A stretch of 64,000 nucleotides of DNA, taken from assembly GCF_900117445.1 (NCBI RefSeq), contig NZ_FPEJ01000001.1, forward strand, positions 362,501 to 426,500, written 5' to 3'. The notes below the pieces were generated by a model. The model had not been told where the DNA came from and made no database searches. It saw only the letters and a program-made list of their open reading frames with translations. Within the stretch, counting starts at the first letter, position 1, and each line of letters opens with the position of its first letter. Positions 55,722-64,000 of the stretch are shown piece by piece. A program made the position numbers and the translations under genes. The stretch comes from Hyphomicrobium sp. NDB2Meth4 (GTDB lineage Bacteria > Pseudomonadota > Alphaproteobacteria > Rhizobiales > Hyphomicrobiaceae).

Positions 55722-56759
55722 CTACAGGGGAAAGCGCAGCATCGCATGCGTTCCCCGTTCTGTTGGCGCATAGACGAACTCCGCACTTAGACGGACGCAC
55801 ATGCTCTTGATGACCCGGGTGCCTAGCCCCGTCCCACCCGCGGACGCCTTTGCGCCAACGAAGCCCACACCCTCATCGATAACACTGAGGCGCGCCGCTT
55901 CCCCCTCTCGCACCAGCCGGACCTGGATATCACCCCGCTCGGTTTCGACGTATGCGTACTTGTAGGCATTCGTCACCAGTTCCGTCACGATGATGCCGAG
56001 CGAAACCGCTTTGTCCGTAGGCAAGCTGATCGGATCCGCCTCGAGCGAAATCTCGTAGTCGCTGCCCCACGCCAGCATGGCGCTGCGCAACTCTTCGATG
56101 AGGCCGCCGAAGTATGCCTGCATATCCACCCACTGTACGTCCTGCGACGTGTAGAGGCGGCGATGCACTCCCGCTATCGCTAGGATGCGCGCCTGCATTT
56201 CATCGAGCGCGCGACGCGCCGATGGATCCGTCAGCGAGTTGCGCTGCAGATTTGTCAGCGCAGCTACGATGGCGAGTGAATTTGCAACGCGATGATTGAC
56301 CTCGCGCAGCAAGAGTTCGGCCCTGTCGCGCGCTTCGACGATTGCACGGTCGGCCGCCTCCTTGTCCCGCCGCAACCGCTCCTTTTCGAGAGCGGTGCCA
56401 ACCGCCTGGACCAGCAGATCGAGAAAGTGCCCTTGAACGTCTTTCCATACGTAATCGACTGCACCGGCCTTCAATGCAGACACGGCAACATGGCTATCAT
56501 CGGAACCGGTCACATAGACGACGGGTGGAGCGTCCGCCAGGGCACGAATTTGAACAAGCACATCGAGCCCGTCTTGCCCTGGCATGTGATGATCAAGCGC
56601 TACGACGTCGAACTGTTCAGCCCCGAGCTTCGCCAATCCCGCCTCGCCGGAGGTAACCGCAACGACGACGTAACCCGCTCCCTGCAGCGCCTTCTGCACG
56701 AGGCGCCCGAGACCAGGATCGTCATCGATATAGAGAATGCGTGCGACGCGGTCGGTCAC
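55722..56759 (-). CDS. receiver-HisKA_2 (HWE-like) hybrid histidine kinase
   Basis: A 345-residue soluble protein. Residues about 7-120 form a receiver domain (ILYIDDDPGLGRLVQKAL, phospho-Asp in VVALDHHMPG, Lys in VDYVWKD). A short coiled coil leads to a HisKA_2 dimerisation domain with the phospho-accepting histidine in LLREVNHRVANSLAIV, then the ATPase part (VTNAYKYAYVETERGDI, then VIDEGVGF and GGTGLGTRVI). This REC-first order lets an upstream kinase control its activity. HisKA_2/HWE kinases often feed the general stress response. Its start overlaps the stop of the receiver gene before it (ATGA). Confidence 0.9.
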   Translation of the reverse strand: MTDRVARILYIDDDPGLGRLVQKALQGAGYVVVAVTSGEAGLAKLGAEQFDVVALDHHMPGQDGLDVLVQIRALADAPPVVYVTGSDDSHVAVSALKAGAVDYVWKDVQGHFLDLLVQAVGTALEKERLRRDKEAADRAIVEARDRAELLLREVNHRVANSLAIVAALTNLQRNSLTDPSARRALDEMQARILAIAGVHRRLYTSQDVQWVDMQAYFGGLIEELRSAMLAWGSDYEISLEADPISLPTDKAVSLGIIVTELVTNAYKYAYVETERGDIQVRLVREGEAARLSVIDEGVGFVGAKASAGGTGLGTRVIKSMCVRLSAEFVYAPTERGTHAMLRFPL

Positions 56760-57202
56760 TGAGTCTCCGGCACCTGCATCACGGCGAAAAACAACCCAAG
56801 CTGTCGAATTGCATTGGCGAAGTTATCGTAGTCGACCGGCTTGGTGATATAGACGTTGGCACCGAGATCATAACAGCGCTGGATTTCGCGCGCGTCGTCC
56901 GTCGTAGTGAGAACGATGACGGGCGATCTTTTCACATGTCGATTGTTCTTGATCTTCTCGAGGATTGAAATGCCCGTCATGTCGGGAAGGTTGAGATCCA
57001 GCAAGACGAGCAGTTGACGTCCCGCACTGACTTCTCCGCTTCCGTCCGCGCCAAGCAGATATTCGAGCGCCGAAGACCCGTTTGTGAACGGAATAAGTTC
57101 GTTGTTCACACCGGCACGACGAATGTTGCGCTCGATGAGCCGCGCATGACCCTCATCGTCTTCGATCATAACGATGGCGACGGGTTTACCCTCTAAACTC
57201 AC
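56756..57202 (-). CDS. single-domain response regulator, Rcp1-like
   Basis: A 148-residue receiver protein with no output domain: acidic pair EDD in IVMIEDDEGHARLIERNI, phospho-aspartate in LLVLLDLNLPDMTG, lysine in VYITKPVDYDNF. It resembles the phytochrome-linked Rcp1 group. It overlaps the kinase gene upstream by 17 bases and the hybrid kinase downstream by 4, so all three are translationally coupled and likely form a phosphorelay. Confidence 0.92.
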   Translation of the reverse strand: MSLEGKPVAIVMIEDDEGHARLIERNIRRAGVNNELIPFTNGSSALEYLLGADGSGEVSAGRQLLVLLDLNLPDMTGISILEKIKNNRHVKRSPVIVLTTTDDAREIQRCYDLGANVYITKPVDYDNFANAIRQLGLFFAVMQVPETQ

Positions 57203-58688
57203 CTAAGCGCTCCAATACAAATCGAAGGTTGCGTGGAATTCTTACTCGAAACGTCGTGCCCTTTCCAAGCTCCGAAGCAAGAGTTATCTGCCCGCCCATG
57301 CGCCGAACCAGCGCCTGCACGTGGGCAAGTCCGATCCCTTCTCCCGGCTTGTCCTGTTTGCCTGCCCGCCGAAACAGGTCAAACACGCGCGTATGGTCCT
57401 GCTCGGCAATTCCTCGACCGTTATCCTCAACCTCGATCATAACCATACTGTCCGATTGAGGGCGGACCCGGATCTTGACCACCGGTGGCCGGTCCGCAGC
57501 CTGATATTTCAGGGCGTTGTCGATCAGATTGCCGAAGACCTGTTCCAACGAAAGCTTGTCGCCGACGATCGTGGGCAAAGCAGTCTCCACGACCAGCGAA
57601 CCATCGCTTTCCTGCAGCTGGTGCTGGACGCTCCCCTCGATCCCCGCGAACAAAGCCTCGAGGTCAACCCGTTCCGGATTGAGCACGCGCCGTCCCTCGC
57701 GCGACAGCTTGAGAATGGCGTTGATCAGACCATCCATCTTTTTCGTCGATGTTTTGATGAACGACAGCGCCTCGGGAATATCCGTTTCGACCGCGGCCTT
57801 CGCCTCGGCGATCCTCGGCAGTTCCTGGACAACTGGATCGTTGACGATCTCTTGCAGCGGCTCCAAGGAGGCTTTGAGTTCCGTCGTAAAGCCCATCACG
57901 TTTACGAGCGGAGCTCGCAGGTCGTGGCTCACGATATACGCAAAGCGCTGAACCTCTTCGTTGGCCCGCTCCAGATCAGCCGTCCGCTCTTTCACTCTCT
58001 CTTCGAGCCCGAAGTTGAGTACCTCGAGTTCCGATCGCGCATGAACCAGCTCCCGCGTGTAACGGGTCAGCGTCCATGCGGCCCCGGCGCCCGCCAGAAG
58101 TATGAGAATACCGCCGGCAATGATGCTCCTTTGCAGGATCAGAGCATTGTCTCTTTGCGCGATCACGGCTCGGTTCAGGCGCGCCTCGACCATCTCTCGC
58201 CGGCCACCGATCAGCGACCGAATCCGGTCCATGAGATCTTTGCCGCGGTCCGAGCGGACGAGCGCCATCGCTTCATCGATTTTGCCCCCGTTCCTGAGTT
58301 CGACTGTCTGCGAAAGCTCGCCGAGCTTGTCGTCAAGCGCAGATTTCAGGTCACTGAGGAATTGCTCGGAATCGGGTTGCCTGGCGAGGGCCCGCCGCAA
58401 CGCATCGAACTTCTCGTCCGTCGCGCGCACAGCCACGGTATATGGCGTGAGGTAACGGTCCTCGCCGGTGAGAAGAAATCCGCGTTGCCCAGTCTCCGCG
58501 TCTTGGACGACGGATAAAAGGTCAACCAGCCTGCTCCGCATGTCACGCGTTGCAATCAACTCCTCGGTCGACTGCCCCGTACGATCCAGCATCCAATAAG
58601 AGAGGCCGACGATGCCCAGCAGGATGAGCATGCCGACGGCAACAAAGCTCACCGTCGCACGCATCAGATTAAACTTGCTGACCAGCAC
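57186..58688 (-). CDS. CHASE3-domain sensor histidine kinase
   Basis: A 500-residue membrane kinase. Two transmembrane segments (near residues 10-32 and 188-208) enclose a periplasmic CHASE3 domain (VVQDAETGQRGFLLTGEDRY). A coiled coil follows, then HisKA with FAYIVSHDLRAPLVNVMGF and the ATPase domain (NLIDNALKYQ, VEDNGRGI, GEGIGLAHVQALVRRMGG). The periplasmic CHASE3 signal is unknown. First gene of the operon; it starts just after the pnp terminator, so it may have a promoter inside the pnp region or be read through. Confidence 0.92.
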   Translation of the reverse strand: MLVSKFNLMRATVSFVAVGMLILLGIVGLSYWMLDRTGQSTEELIATRDMRSRLVDLLSVVQDAETGQRGFLLTGEDRYLTPYTVAVRATDEKFDALRRALARQPDSEQFLSDLKSALDDKLGELSQTVELRNGGKIDEAMALVRSDRGKDLMDRIRSLIGGRREMVEARLNRAVIAQRDNALILQRSIIAGGILILLAGAGAAWTLTRYTRELVHARSELEVLNFGLEERVKERTADLERANEEVQRFAYIVSHDLRAPLVNVMGFTTELKASLEPLQEIVNDPVVQELPRIAEAKAAVETDIPEALSFIKTSTKKMDGLINAILKLSREGRRVLNPERVDLEALFAGIEGSVQHQLQESDGSLVVETALPTIVGDKLSLEQVFGNLIDNALKYQAADRPPVVKIRVRPQSDSMVMIEVEDNGRGIAEQDHTRVFDLFRRAGKQDKPGEGIGLAHVQALVRRMGGQITLASELGKGTTFRVRIPRNLRFVLERLGEFRG

Positions 58689-58705
58689 TAGTACCCTTCA
58701 TTAGC

Positions 58706-58732
58706 AAAAGGCCGCCGATGTAATCGGCGGCC
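58706..58732 (-). terminator. rho-independent terminator of pnp
   Basis: GGCCGCCGAT (58710-58719) pairs perfectly with ATCGGCGGCC (58723-58732); on the minus strand it is followed by TTTT. It starts 16 bases after the pnp stop. Confidence 0.8.
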
Positions 58733-58747
58733 TCTGTTATTTTCAGC

Positions 58748-60970
58748 TTAGCCAGCTTCGCGATCCCGGCGCGGCGGGCGCCGGTCTCGGCCGCCGCCAC
58801 CACCTTCGCGGTCACGACGCGGCGGACGCGCTGCAGAAAACTCCTGCTCCGGTTCCTCGCCCTCGGCACGCGGAATCTCCTGGCCCGTCGTTTGATCGAC
58901 GATCTTCATCGACAGACGCGTCTTGCCGCGCTCGTCGAAGCCCAGAAGCTTCACATAGACTTCCTGGCCTTCCTTCACGACCTCGCCGACCGTCGCCGGA
59001 CGACCCGGCGCGAGTTGCGAGATGTGAACGAGACCGTCCTTGGCGCCGAAGAAGTTCACGAACGCACCGAAGTCCATGATCTTCACGACCTTGCCCTTGT
59101 AGATCGTGCCGACTTCCGGCTCCGAAGCGATCTCTTTGATGCGCTTCAGGGCGGCTTCGATCGACTCGCGCTTGGCGGCCGCGACACGCACGGTGCCGTC
59201 GTCCTCGATGTCGATCTTGGCGCCGCTCTCGGCAACGATCTCGCGGATCACCGAGCCGCCCGAGCCGATCACTTCGCGGATCTTGTCGGTCGGGATCTTG
59301 ATCGTCTCGATGCGCGGAGCGTGCTCGCCGAGCTCGGTACGCGTCGAGCTCAGCGCCTTCGACATCTCGCCGAGGATGTGCATGCGGCCTTCGCGCGCCT
59401 GATCGAGCGCAACACGCATGATCTCTTCGGTGATGCCCGTGATCTTGATGTCCATCTGCAGCGACGTGACGCCCTGGTCGGTGCCAGCCACCTTGAAGTC
59501 CATGTCGCCGAGGTGATCTTCATCGCCCAGGATGTCCGACAGAACGGCGAAGCTCTCGCCTTCCTTGATCAGACCCATGGCGATGCCGGCCACCGGCGAC
59601 TTGATCGGCACGCCGGCATCCATAAGGGCCAGTGAGGTGCCGCACACCGTCGCCATCGACGACGAGCCGTTCGACTCGGTGATCTCCGACACGACGCGGA
59701 TCGTGTAGGGGAAGTCTTCCTGGCCCGGCATCACTGGGCGAATCGCGCGCCACGCCAGCTTGCCGTGGCCGATCTCGCGACGGCCCGGAGAGCCCATGCG
59801 GCCCGTCTCACCCACCGAATAAGGCGGGAAGTTGTAATGCAGCAGGAAGCGCTCTTTGCGGGTGCCTTCCAGCGCATCGACGAACTGCTCGTCTTCGCCG
59901 GTGCCCAGCGTCGCAACGACGAGAGCCTGCGTCTCACCGCGCGTGAACAGCGCCGAGCCGTGCGTACGCGGCAGCACGTGCACGTCAGAGACGATGGGAC
60001 GAACCGTCTTCAGATCGCGGCCGTCGATACGGCGACCCGTCCTGACGATGTCGCCACGCACGATCTCGCTTTCCAGCGCCTTGAACGTGTCCGACAGCAG
60101 CACTTGCTCGTTGGGATCGTCCGGAATCTCGATTCCGGCCTTCACCTTCGCCTTGGCCTCGGCCTTCAGCTCATAGCGCTTCTGCTTCTCCTTGGTGGAG
60201 AAGGCGGCGCGCAGGTCAGCCTCGGCCAACTCGCGAACCTTCGCCGAATACTTCTGCGCGTCGGGGATCTGAATGTCCCACGGCTCCTTGGCGGCCTTCT
60301 CGGCAAGCTTGATGATCGCCTGGATGACCGGCTGGAAATGCTTGTGGCCGAACATCACGGCCTCCAGCATCTGCGTCTCGGGAAGCTCCTTGGCCTCCGA
60401 CTCGACCATCATCACGGCGTCCGTGGTGCCGGCCACGACGAGGTCGAGCGTCGATTCCGCCATCTCGTCGATCATCGGGTTGAGCACGAACTCGCCGCCG
60501 ATGAGGCCGACGCGTGCAGCGCCGATCGGACCGAGGAACGGCAGACCCGACAGTGTCAGCGCAGCCGAAGCGGCCACCAGCGACAGGATGTCGGGATCAT
60601 TCTCCATGTCGTGCGAGAGCACGGTGACGACGACCTGCGTCTCGTTCTTGAAGCCCTCGACGAACAGCGGGCGGATCGGGCGGTCGATGAGACGCGACGT
60701 CAGCGTCTCCTTCTCGGTCGGACGCCCTTCGCGCTTGAAATAGCCGCCGGGGATCTTGCCCGCGGCGTACGTCTTTTCCTGGTAGTTCACGGTCAACGGG
60801 AAGAAATCAATGCCGGGCTTCGGCGACTTGGCGCCGACGACAGTCGCCAGCACGCTGGTCTCGCCATACTGGGCATAAACGGCAGCATCCGCCTGACGGG
60901 CAAGGCGCCCAGTCTCGAGCGTCAGCTTACGGCCGCCCCAGTCAATTTCAACACGATGGATATCGAACAT
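58748..60970 (-). CDS. pnp: polynucleotide phosphorylase
   Basis: A 740-residue exoribonuclease that degrades RNA 3' to 5' with phosphate and is a core of the RNA degradosome. It has two RNase PH-like domains ([20 protein letters not shown] at the front, [17 protein letters not shown] in the second), a KH domain ([20 protein letters not shown]) and an S1 domain ([20 protein letters not shown]). The C-terminal tail is Arg/Gly/Glu-rich. Follows rpsO as in most bacteria, with a hairpin in the leader. Confidence 0.97.
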   Translation of the reverse strand: MFDIHRVEIDWGGRKLTLETGRLARQADAAVYAQYGETSVLATVVGAKSPKPGIDFFPLTVNYQEKTYAAGKIPGGYFKREGRPTEKETLTSRLIDRPIRPLFVEGFKNETQVVVTVLSHDMENDPDILSLVAASAALTLSGLPFLGPIGAARVGLIGGEFVLNPMIDEMAESTLDLVVAGTTDAVMMVESEAKELPETQMLEAVMFGHKHFQPVIQAIIKLAEKAAKEPWDIQIPDAQKYSAKVRELAEADLRAAFSTKEKQKRYELKAEAKAKVKAGIEIPDDPNEQVLLSDTFKALESEIVRGDIVRTGRRIDGRDLKTVRPIVSDVHVLPRTHGSALFTRGETQALVVATLGTGEDEQFVDALEGTRKERFLLHYNFPPYSVGETGRMGSPGRREIGHGKLAWRAIRPVMPGQEDFPYTIRVVSEITESNGSSSMATVCGTSLALMDAGVPIKSPVAGIAMGLIKEGESFAVLSDILGDEDHLGDMDFKVAGTDQGVTSLQMDIKITGITEEIMRVALDQAREGRMHILGEMSKALSSTRTELGEHAPRIETIKIPTDKIREVIGSGGSVIREIVAESGAKIDIEDDGTVRVAAAKRESIEAALKRIKEIASEPEVGTIYKGKVVKIMDFGAFVNFFGAKDGLVHISQLAPGRPATVGEVVKEGQEVYVKLLGFDERGKTRLSMKIVDQTTGQEIPRAEGEEPEQEFSAARPPRRDREGGGGGRDRRPPRRDREAG

Positions 60971-61034
60971 GTGCGTTCTTTCTCTCTCTCATCTCGGTGC
61001 GTTGCGCGAAGCGGCCGGAGTGCCGCAGCGCCAC

Positions 61035-61053
61035 CCTCGGCTCTTGGCCGAGG
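61035..61053 (-). promoter_or_regulatory. leader hairpin between rpsO and pnp
   Basis: CCTCGGC (61035-61041) pairs with GCCGAGG (61047-61053). In E. coli the pnp leader is cut by RNase III at such a stem and PNPase then autoregulates its own mRNA; the same role here is inference. A second stem GGCCGG/CCGGCC lies at 61091-61111. Confidence 0.5.
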
Positions 61054-61130
61054 TGCGAGGCGAGATGCCTCTCGGGGGTTGCCCACGGATGGCCGGCACA
61101 TCGCACCGGCCTTCCGAGTGCTTGATGTGA

Positions 61131-61400
61131 TTAGCGGCGGATGCCGAGCTTTTCGATGATGGACTGATAGCGCTGCTCGTTCTTGCGCTTCACGTAATCG
61201 AGCAGCTGGCGACGCTGGCTGACCATCTTGAGCAGACCGCGACGCGAATGGTTGTCCTTCTTGTGAAGCTTGAAGTGCTCGGTGAGGTCATTGATCCGCT
61301 GCGTAAGGATCGCGATCTGAACCTCCGGCGAGCCGGTGTCGTTGGCCTTGGTGGCATTATCTTTGATGAGCGCGCTCTTGCGCTCTCCAGACAGCGACAT
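61131..61400 (-). CDS. rpsO: 30S ribosomal protein S15
   Basis: An 89-residue primary 16S rRNA-binding protein, exactly the usual length: [52 protein letters not shown]-type stretch [20 protein letters not shown]. It nucleates the small-subunit platform. A palindrome GAGGGCT-GAGCCCTC lies upstream on its strand near 61428-61443. Confidence 0.97.
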   Translation of the reverse strand: MSLSGERKSALIKDNATKANDTGSPEVQIAILTQRINDLTEHFKLHKKDNHSRRGLLKMVSQRRQLLDYVKRKNEQRYQSIIEKLGIRR

Positions 61401-61591
61401 CGGGTATCCTTTCTATTGAGATGTGATGAGGGCTCAGCCCTCGCGAAGCGGCCACAGCCGGGATGTCGTCCAGCAGGGTCGCGAAGTAGTGCGGGTCTTA
61501 TACACGAGACGCCCTCCGCGGCGAGGGGAAATCGCCGTAAAAAAGGGCTTCCGAAGGGTTAACGCCGAACCTTTTGGACCAAGCCAGACCC

Positions 61592-62503
61592 TCAGCCGAA
61601 ATTGAACACGCGGGTCGGCCGGAAAGCACCCTTCTCCAGTTCGCCAAGCGCCAGAATGCGTCCTTTGAAGTGGGCATAGGCGGCCCCGTTCAGCACCGGC
61701 GCATCGCGCCCGCGCACCAGCACCGCCTGGCCCCTGGAGAGGCTCGCTGCATCGTTCGGCCCGACGCTGAGCCCCGGCAGGTCATCCAGCGCCGCCTCGA
61801 CCGGCCGCAGGTACTGGTCGATATCGCCGGCCTCGAAGGCGTCCTGCAGCGTCTGGAGTTGCACAGACGCCTCTTCGTCGAACGACCCGACCCTCGTCCG
61901 CCGCAGCCCAATGACATGGGCAGCGCTTTCAAGCGCCCGGCCGATGTCGCGCGCCAACGCCCGCACGTAGGTGCCCTTGCCGCATTCGGCTTCCAGCACC
62001 ACGGTCGCCGCATCCGGCATATCGACCAGCCTCAGGTCTTCGACCACGATCCAGCGCGGATCGAGCACGACCGTCTCGCCGCTGCGGGCGAGGTCATACG
62101 CGCGATTGCCATCCACCTTGATCGCCGAGAATGCGGGCGGCACCTGGCTGATCTCGCCAGTAAAATCGGGCAGCACGTTCTCGATGTCTTCCAGCGTCGG
62201 CAGCACGGCCGACGTGCGCACCACCTGCCCTTCCGCGTCGTCGGTATCCGTCTCGGCACCAAACCGCACCGTGAAGCGATAGGCCTTCTCGCCATCGACG
62301 GCGAATGGAACGGTCTTCGTCGCCTCGCCGAGCGCGATCGGCAGGATGCCGGTTGCCAGTGGATCGAGCGTGCCGGCATGCCCGGCCTTTTGCGCCCCGA
62401 ACAACCGGCGCACCGCGCCGACAGCCTGCGTCGACGTCATGCCGACAGGCTTGTCCAGCACCACCCAGCCATGAACCGGGTTTCCCTTCTTGCGTCGTGC
62501 CAT
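61592..62503 (-). CDS. truB: tRNA pseudouridine55 synthase
   Basis: A 303-residue enzyme that makes pseudouridine 55 in the T loop of tRNA. The catalytic aspartate is in KAGHAGTLDPLATGILPIA, and GWVVLDKPVGMTSTQAVGAV is the N-terminal signature. It lies 6 bases after rbfA, in the conserved infB-rbfA-truB-rpsO order. Confidence 0.96.
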   Translation of the reverse strand: MARRKKGNPVHGWVVLDKPVGMTSTQAVGAVRRLFGAQKAGHAGTLDPLATGILPIALGEATKTVPFAVDGEKAYRFTVRFGAETDTDDAEGQVVRTSAVLPTLEDIENVLPDFTGEISQVPPAFSAIKVDGNRAYDLARSGETVVLDPRWIVVEDLRLVDMPDAATVVLEAECGKGTYVRALARDIGRALESAAHVIGLRRTRVGSFDEEASVQLQTLQDAFEAGDIDQYLRPVEAALDDLPGLSVGPNDAASLSRGQAVLVRGRDAPVLNGAAYAHFKGRILALGELEKGAFRPTRVFNFG

Positions 62504-62509
62504 CGGGGC

Positions 62510-62911
62510 TTAGTCCTTATCGACATCCTGGCGGACCTTCGGGCTTGCGAGCAGCGCATCGATGCGGCTCGCCTCCTCGAACGTCTCGTCGCGGCGGAAG
62601 CGCAAGTCGGGCGCGAACTTCAAATTCACCGCTTGTGCAATCTCTCCGCGGATAAAGCGCTTGTTGCGATCCAGCGCTTTCAGCACCGCGTCGGTGTCGG
62701 CGTCACCCAGCGTCACGATGTAGACGGTCGCCAGCTTCAAGTCCGGCGACAGCCGCACCTCCGGTACCGTGATCACATGCGCTGCGATGATGTCGTCGTG
62801 AATTTCGCCACGCGCTAGCAGTTCCGCCAGCTTGTGCCGAACCAGTTCGCCAACGCGGAGCTGACGCTGGGATGGGGGCGCTGAGCCCCCCGTTTTCTTT
62901 GATCTCGTCAC
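62510..62911 (-). CDS. rbfA: ribosome-binding factor A
   Basis: A 133-residue KH-fold protein that helps mature the 5' end of 16S rRNA in the 30S subunit. Typical stretches are [39 protein letters not shown] and [19 protein letters not shown]. Between infB and truB. Confidence 0.95.
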   Translation of the reverse strand: MTRSKKTGGSAPPSQRQLRVGELVRHKLAELLARGEIHDDIIAAHVITVPEVRLSPDLKLATVYIVTLGDADTDAVLKALDRNKRFIRGEIAQAVNLKFAPDLRFRRDETFEEASRIDALLASPKVRQDVDKD

Positions 62912-63059
62912 GAATTCAATCCATCTGCCATGACGGGATTGGACCGCCTGATGGCATCACAAAACGTAAACAGGTCGGCCCGAAGGCCCAGGGAGCAAGG
63001 CGGCCCGGCGGTCTTGGCGAAGCCGAGCAAAGCTCGAACCGCCGCCTCGCGGAGCGCGA

Positions 63060-63081
63060 CCGTTCGCCGGTTGGCGAACGG
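63060..63081 (-). other. hairpin between infB and rbfA
   Basis: CCGTTCGCC (63060-63068) pairs perfectly with GGCGAACGG (63073-63081) over a 4-base loop, in the 189-base gap. No T-run follows on the minus strand, so it is more likely an RNA-processing or stabilising stem than a terminator. Confidence 0.5.
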
Positions 63082-63100
63082 ATCTGCGCACCTGAGCGGC

Positions 63101-64000
63101 TTAAAGCGACCGCGTCACCGTCTCGATGTTGAAGCACTCGATCTGGTCACCCGCCCGGATGTCCTGATAGTTGGCGAAGGCCATGCCGCATTCCTGACCG
63201 GCGGGCACTTCCTTCACCTCGTCCTTGAAGCGCTTCAGCGTCGAAAGCGTACCCTCGTGGATCACCACGTCGTCGCGCAGCAGGCGCACCTTGGCACCAC
63301 GCTCGACCTTGCCTTCGGTAACGCGGCAGCCGGCAACCTTGCCGGTCTTCGAGATGTTGAACACCTCGAGGATTTCCGCCTTGCCGAGGTAGACCTCGCG
63401 GATCGTCGGCGCCAGAAGGCCCGACATCGCTGCTTTCACGTCATCCACGAGATCGTAGATGATGCTGTAGTAGCGGATCTCGACGCCGTCGCGCTCGGCC
63501 AGAGCCTTGGCCTGCGCATTGGCGCGGACGTTGAAGCCGACGATGACAGCCTTCGACGCGTTCGCCAGCGCCACGTCGGATTCGGTGATGCCACCGACGC
63601 CCGAGTGCACGATCTGCGCGGCGACCTCATCGGTGCCGAGCTTGCGCAACGAACCTGCAATCGCCTCGACCGAGCCCTGCACGTCGCCCTTGACGAGCAG
63701 CGTGAAGTCCTTGCGGCCCGTCTCCTTCAGCGACTGCATCATCTGCTCGAGAGTACGCGGAGTGCCAGCCGAGCCCATCGTGTCGCGGCGCTTGCGCACG
63801 CGATAATCGGTGATCTCGCGGGCACGGCCTTCGCTTTCGACGACGGCGAACTGGTCACCGGCTTCAGGCGCGGAGTCGAAGCCGAGGATTTCGACCGGAA
63901 TCGACGGACCCGCCGACGGCACGTTGGCGCCGAGTTCGTCGATGAGAGCGCGAACGCGGCCCCACGCCTTGCCCGCCACCACGATGTCGCCGACCTTCAG
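63101..64000 (-). CDS. infB: translation initiation factor IF-2, C-terminal part (5' end outside window)
   Basis: The frame is open to the window edge, so the GTPase domain and start lie beyond. Visible are the end of domain II ([20 protein letters not shown]), the domain III stretch [20 protein letters not shown] and the C-terminal domain that binds the formylmethionyl end of initiator tRNA ([20 protein letters not shown], then [20 protein letters not shown]). IF-2 brings fMet-tRNA to the 30S subunit and hydrolyses GTP on subunit joining. A GTG at 63982 is internal (Val), not a start. Confidence 0.96.
   Translation of the reverse strand: MKVGDIVVAGKAWGRVRALIDELGANVPSAGPSIPVEILGFDSAPEAGDQFAVVESEGRAREITDYRVRKRRDTMGSAGTPRTLEQMMQSLKETGRKDFTLLVKGDVQGSVEAIAGSLRKLGTDEVAAQIVHSGVGGITESDVALANASKAVIVGFNVRANAQAKALAERDGVEIRYYSIIYDLVDDVKAAMSGLLAPTIREVYLGKAEILEVFNISKTGKVAGCRVTEGKVERGAKVRLLRDDVVIHEGTLSTLKRFKDEVKEVPAGQECGMAFANYQDIRAGDQIECFNIETVTRSL

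Overview
The window is a GC-rich chromosomal stretch from an alphaproteobacterium, most likely of the order Hyphomicrobiales (Rhizobiales). Support: the irr-fabA-fabB-fabI cluster, a DUF4167 protein, a phasin, a HWE/HisKA_2-type kinase, promoters of the EcfG general-stress type, an Irr-type iron box, and a tRNA-His with A at the discriminator and no G at -1. No insertion sequence, prophage, integrase or CRISPR array was seen, and the genes share one compositional style, so this reads as core chromosome with small accessory patches.

Layout. 1-8.7 kb: end of an M23 peptidase gene, clpB, a MOSC protein, DUF4167, prmC-prfA and a RodZ-like helix-turn-helix protein. 8.8-15.5 kb: ptsP, lysC, ubiG, a small lipoprotein behind an EcfG-type promoter, and opgG. 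15.5-21.7 kb: a membrane protein, a NepR-like small gene and a single-domain response regulator (each behind an EcfG-type promoter), an MFS transporter, cytochrome c, a SnoaL-like protein, tRNA-His, a phasin and a PAS histidine kinase. 21.7-25.3 kb: an iron(III) ABC uptake locus preceded by an Irr-box-like palindrome. 25.3-33.2 kb: an aspartoacylase-family protein, an AsmA-like protein, glpD, a sodium:solute symporter with its DUF4212 small subunit, and a TPR protein. 33.4-39.9 kb: coaBC-dut, cysK, moeB, DUF4189, a D-2-hydroxyacid dehydrogenase and an SH3 protein. 40-44.5 kb: irr, fabA-fabB-fabI, murI. 44.6-49 kb: copper homeostasis (csoR, copA) and a histidine/aspartate-rich LTXXQ protein. 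49-53.7 kb: agmatine-to-putrescine genes aguA-aguB, an RcoM-like PAS-LytTR regulator, cowN and glycerate kinase. 53.7-55.4 kb: a sparse accessory patch with small unknown genes. 55.5-58.7 kb: a three-gene two-component operon. 58.7-64 kb: pnp, rpsO, truB, rbfA and the 3' part of infB.

The most interesting points are: (1) three exact GGAAC-N16-CGTT promoters, two of them serving a NepR-like gene and an adjacent lone receiver protein, which suggests an extra branch of the general stress response; (2) an rcoM-cowN pair, a likely carbon-monoxide sensor beside a gene that protects nitrogenase from CO; (3) an Irr-box-like palindrome in front of an iron-uptake operon that has a cysteine-rich unknown gene and no ATPase gene; (4) a family of hairpin-rich repeats found in three convergent gene junctions within 9.5 kb. 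All assignments were made by reading the sequence; no database search was run.
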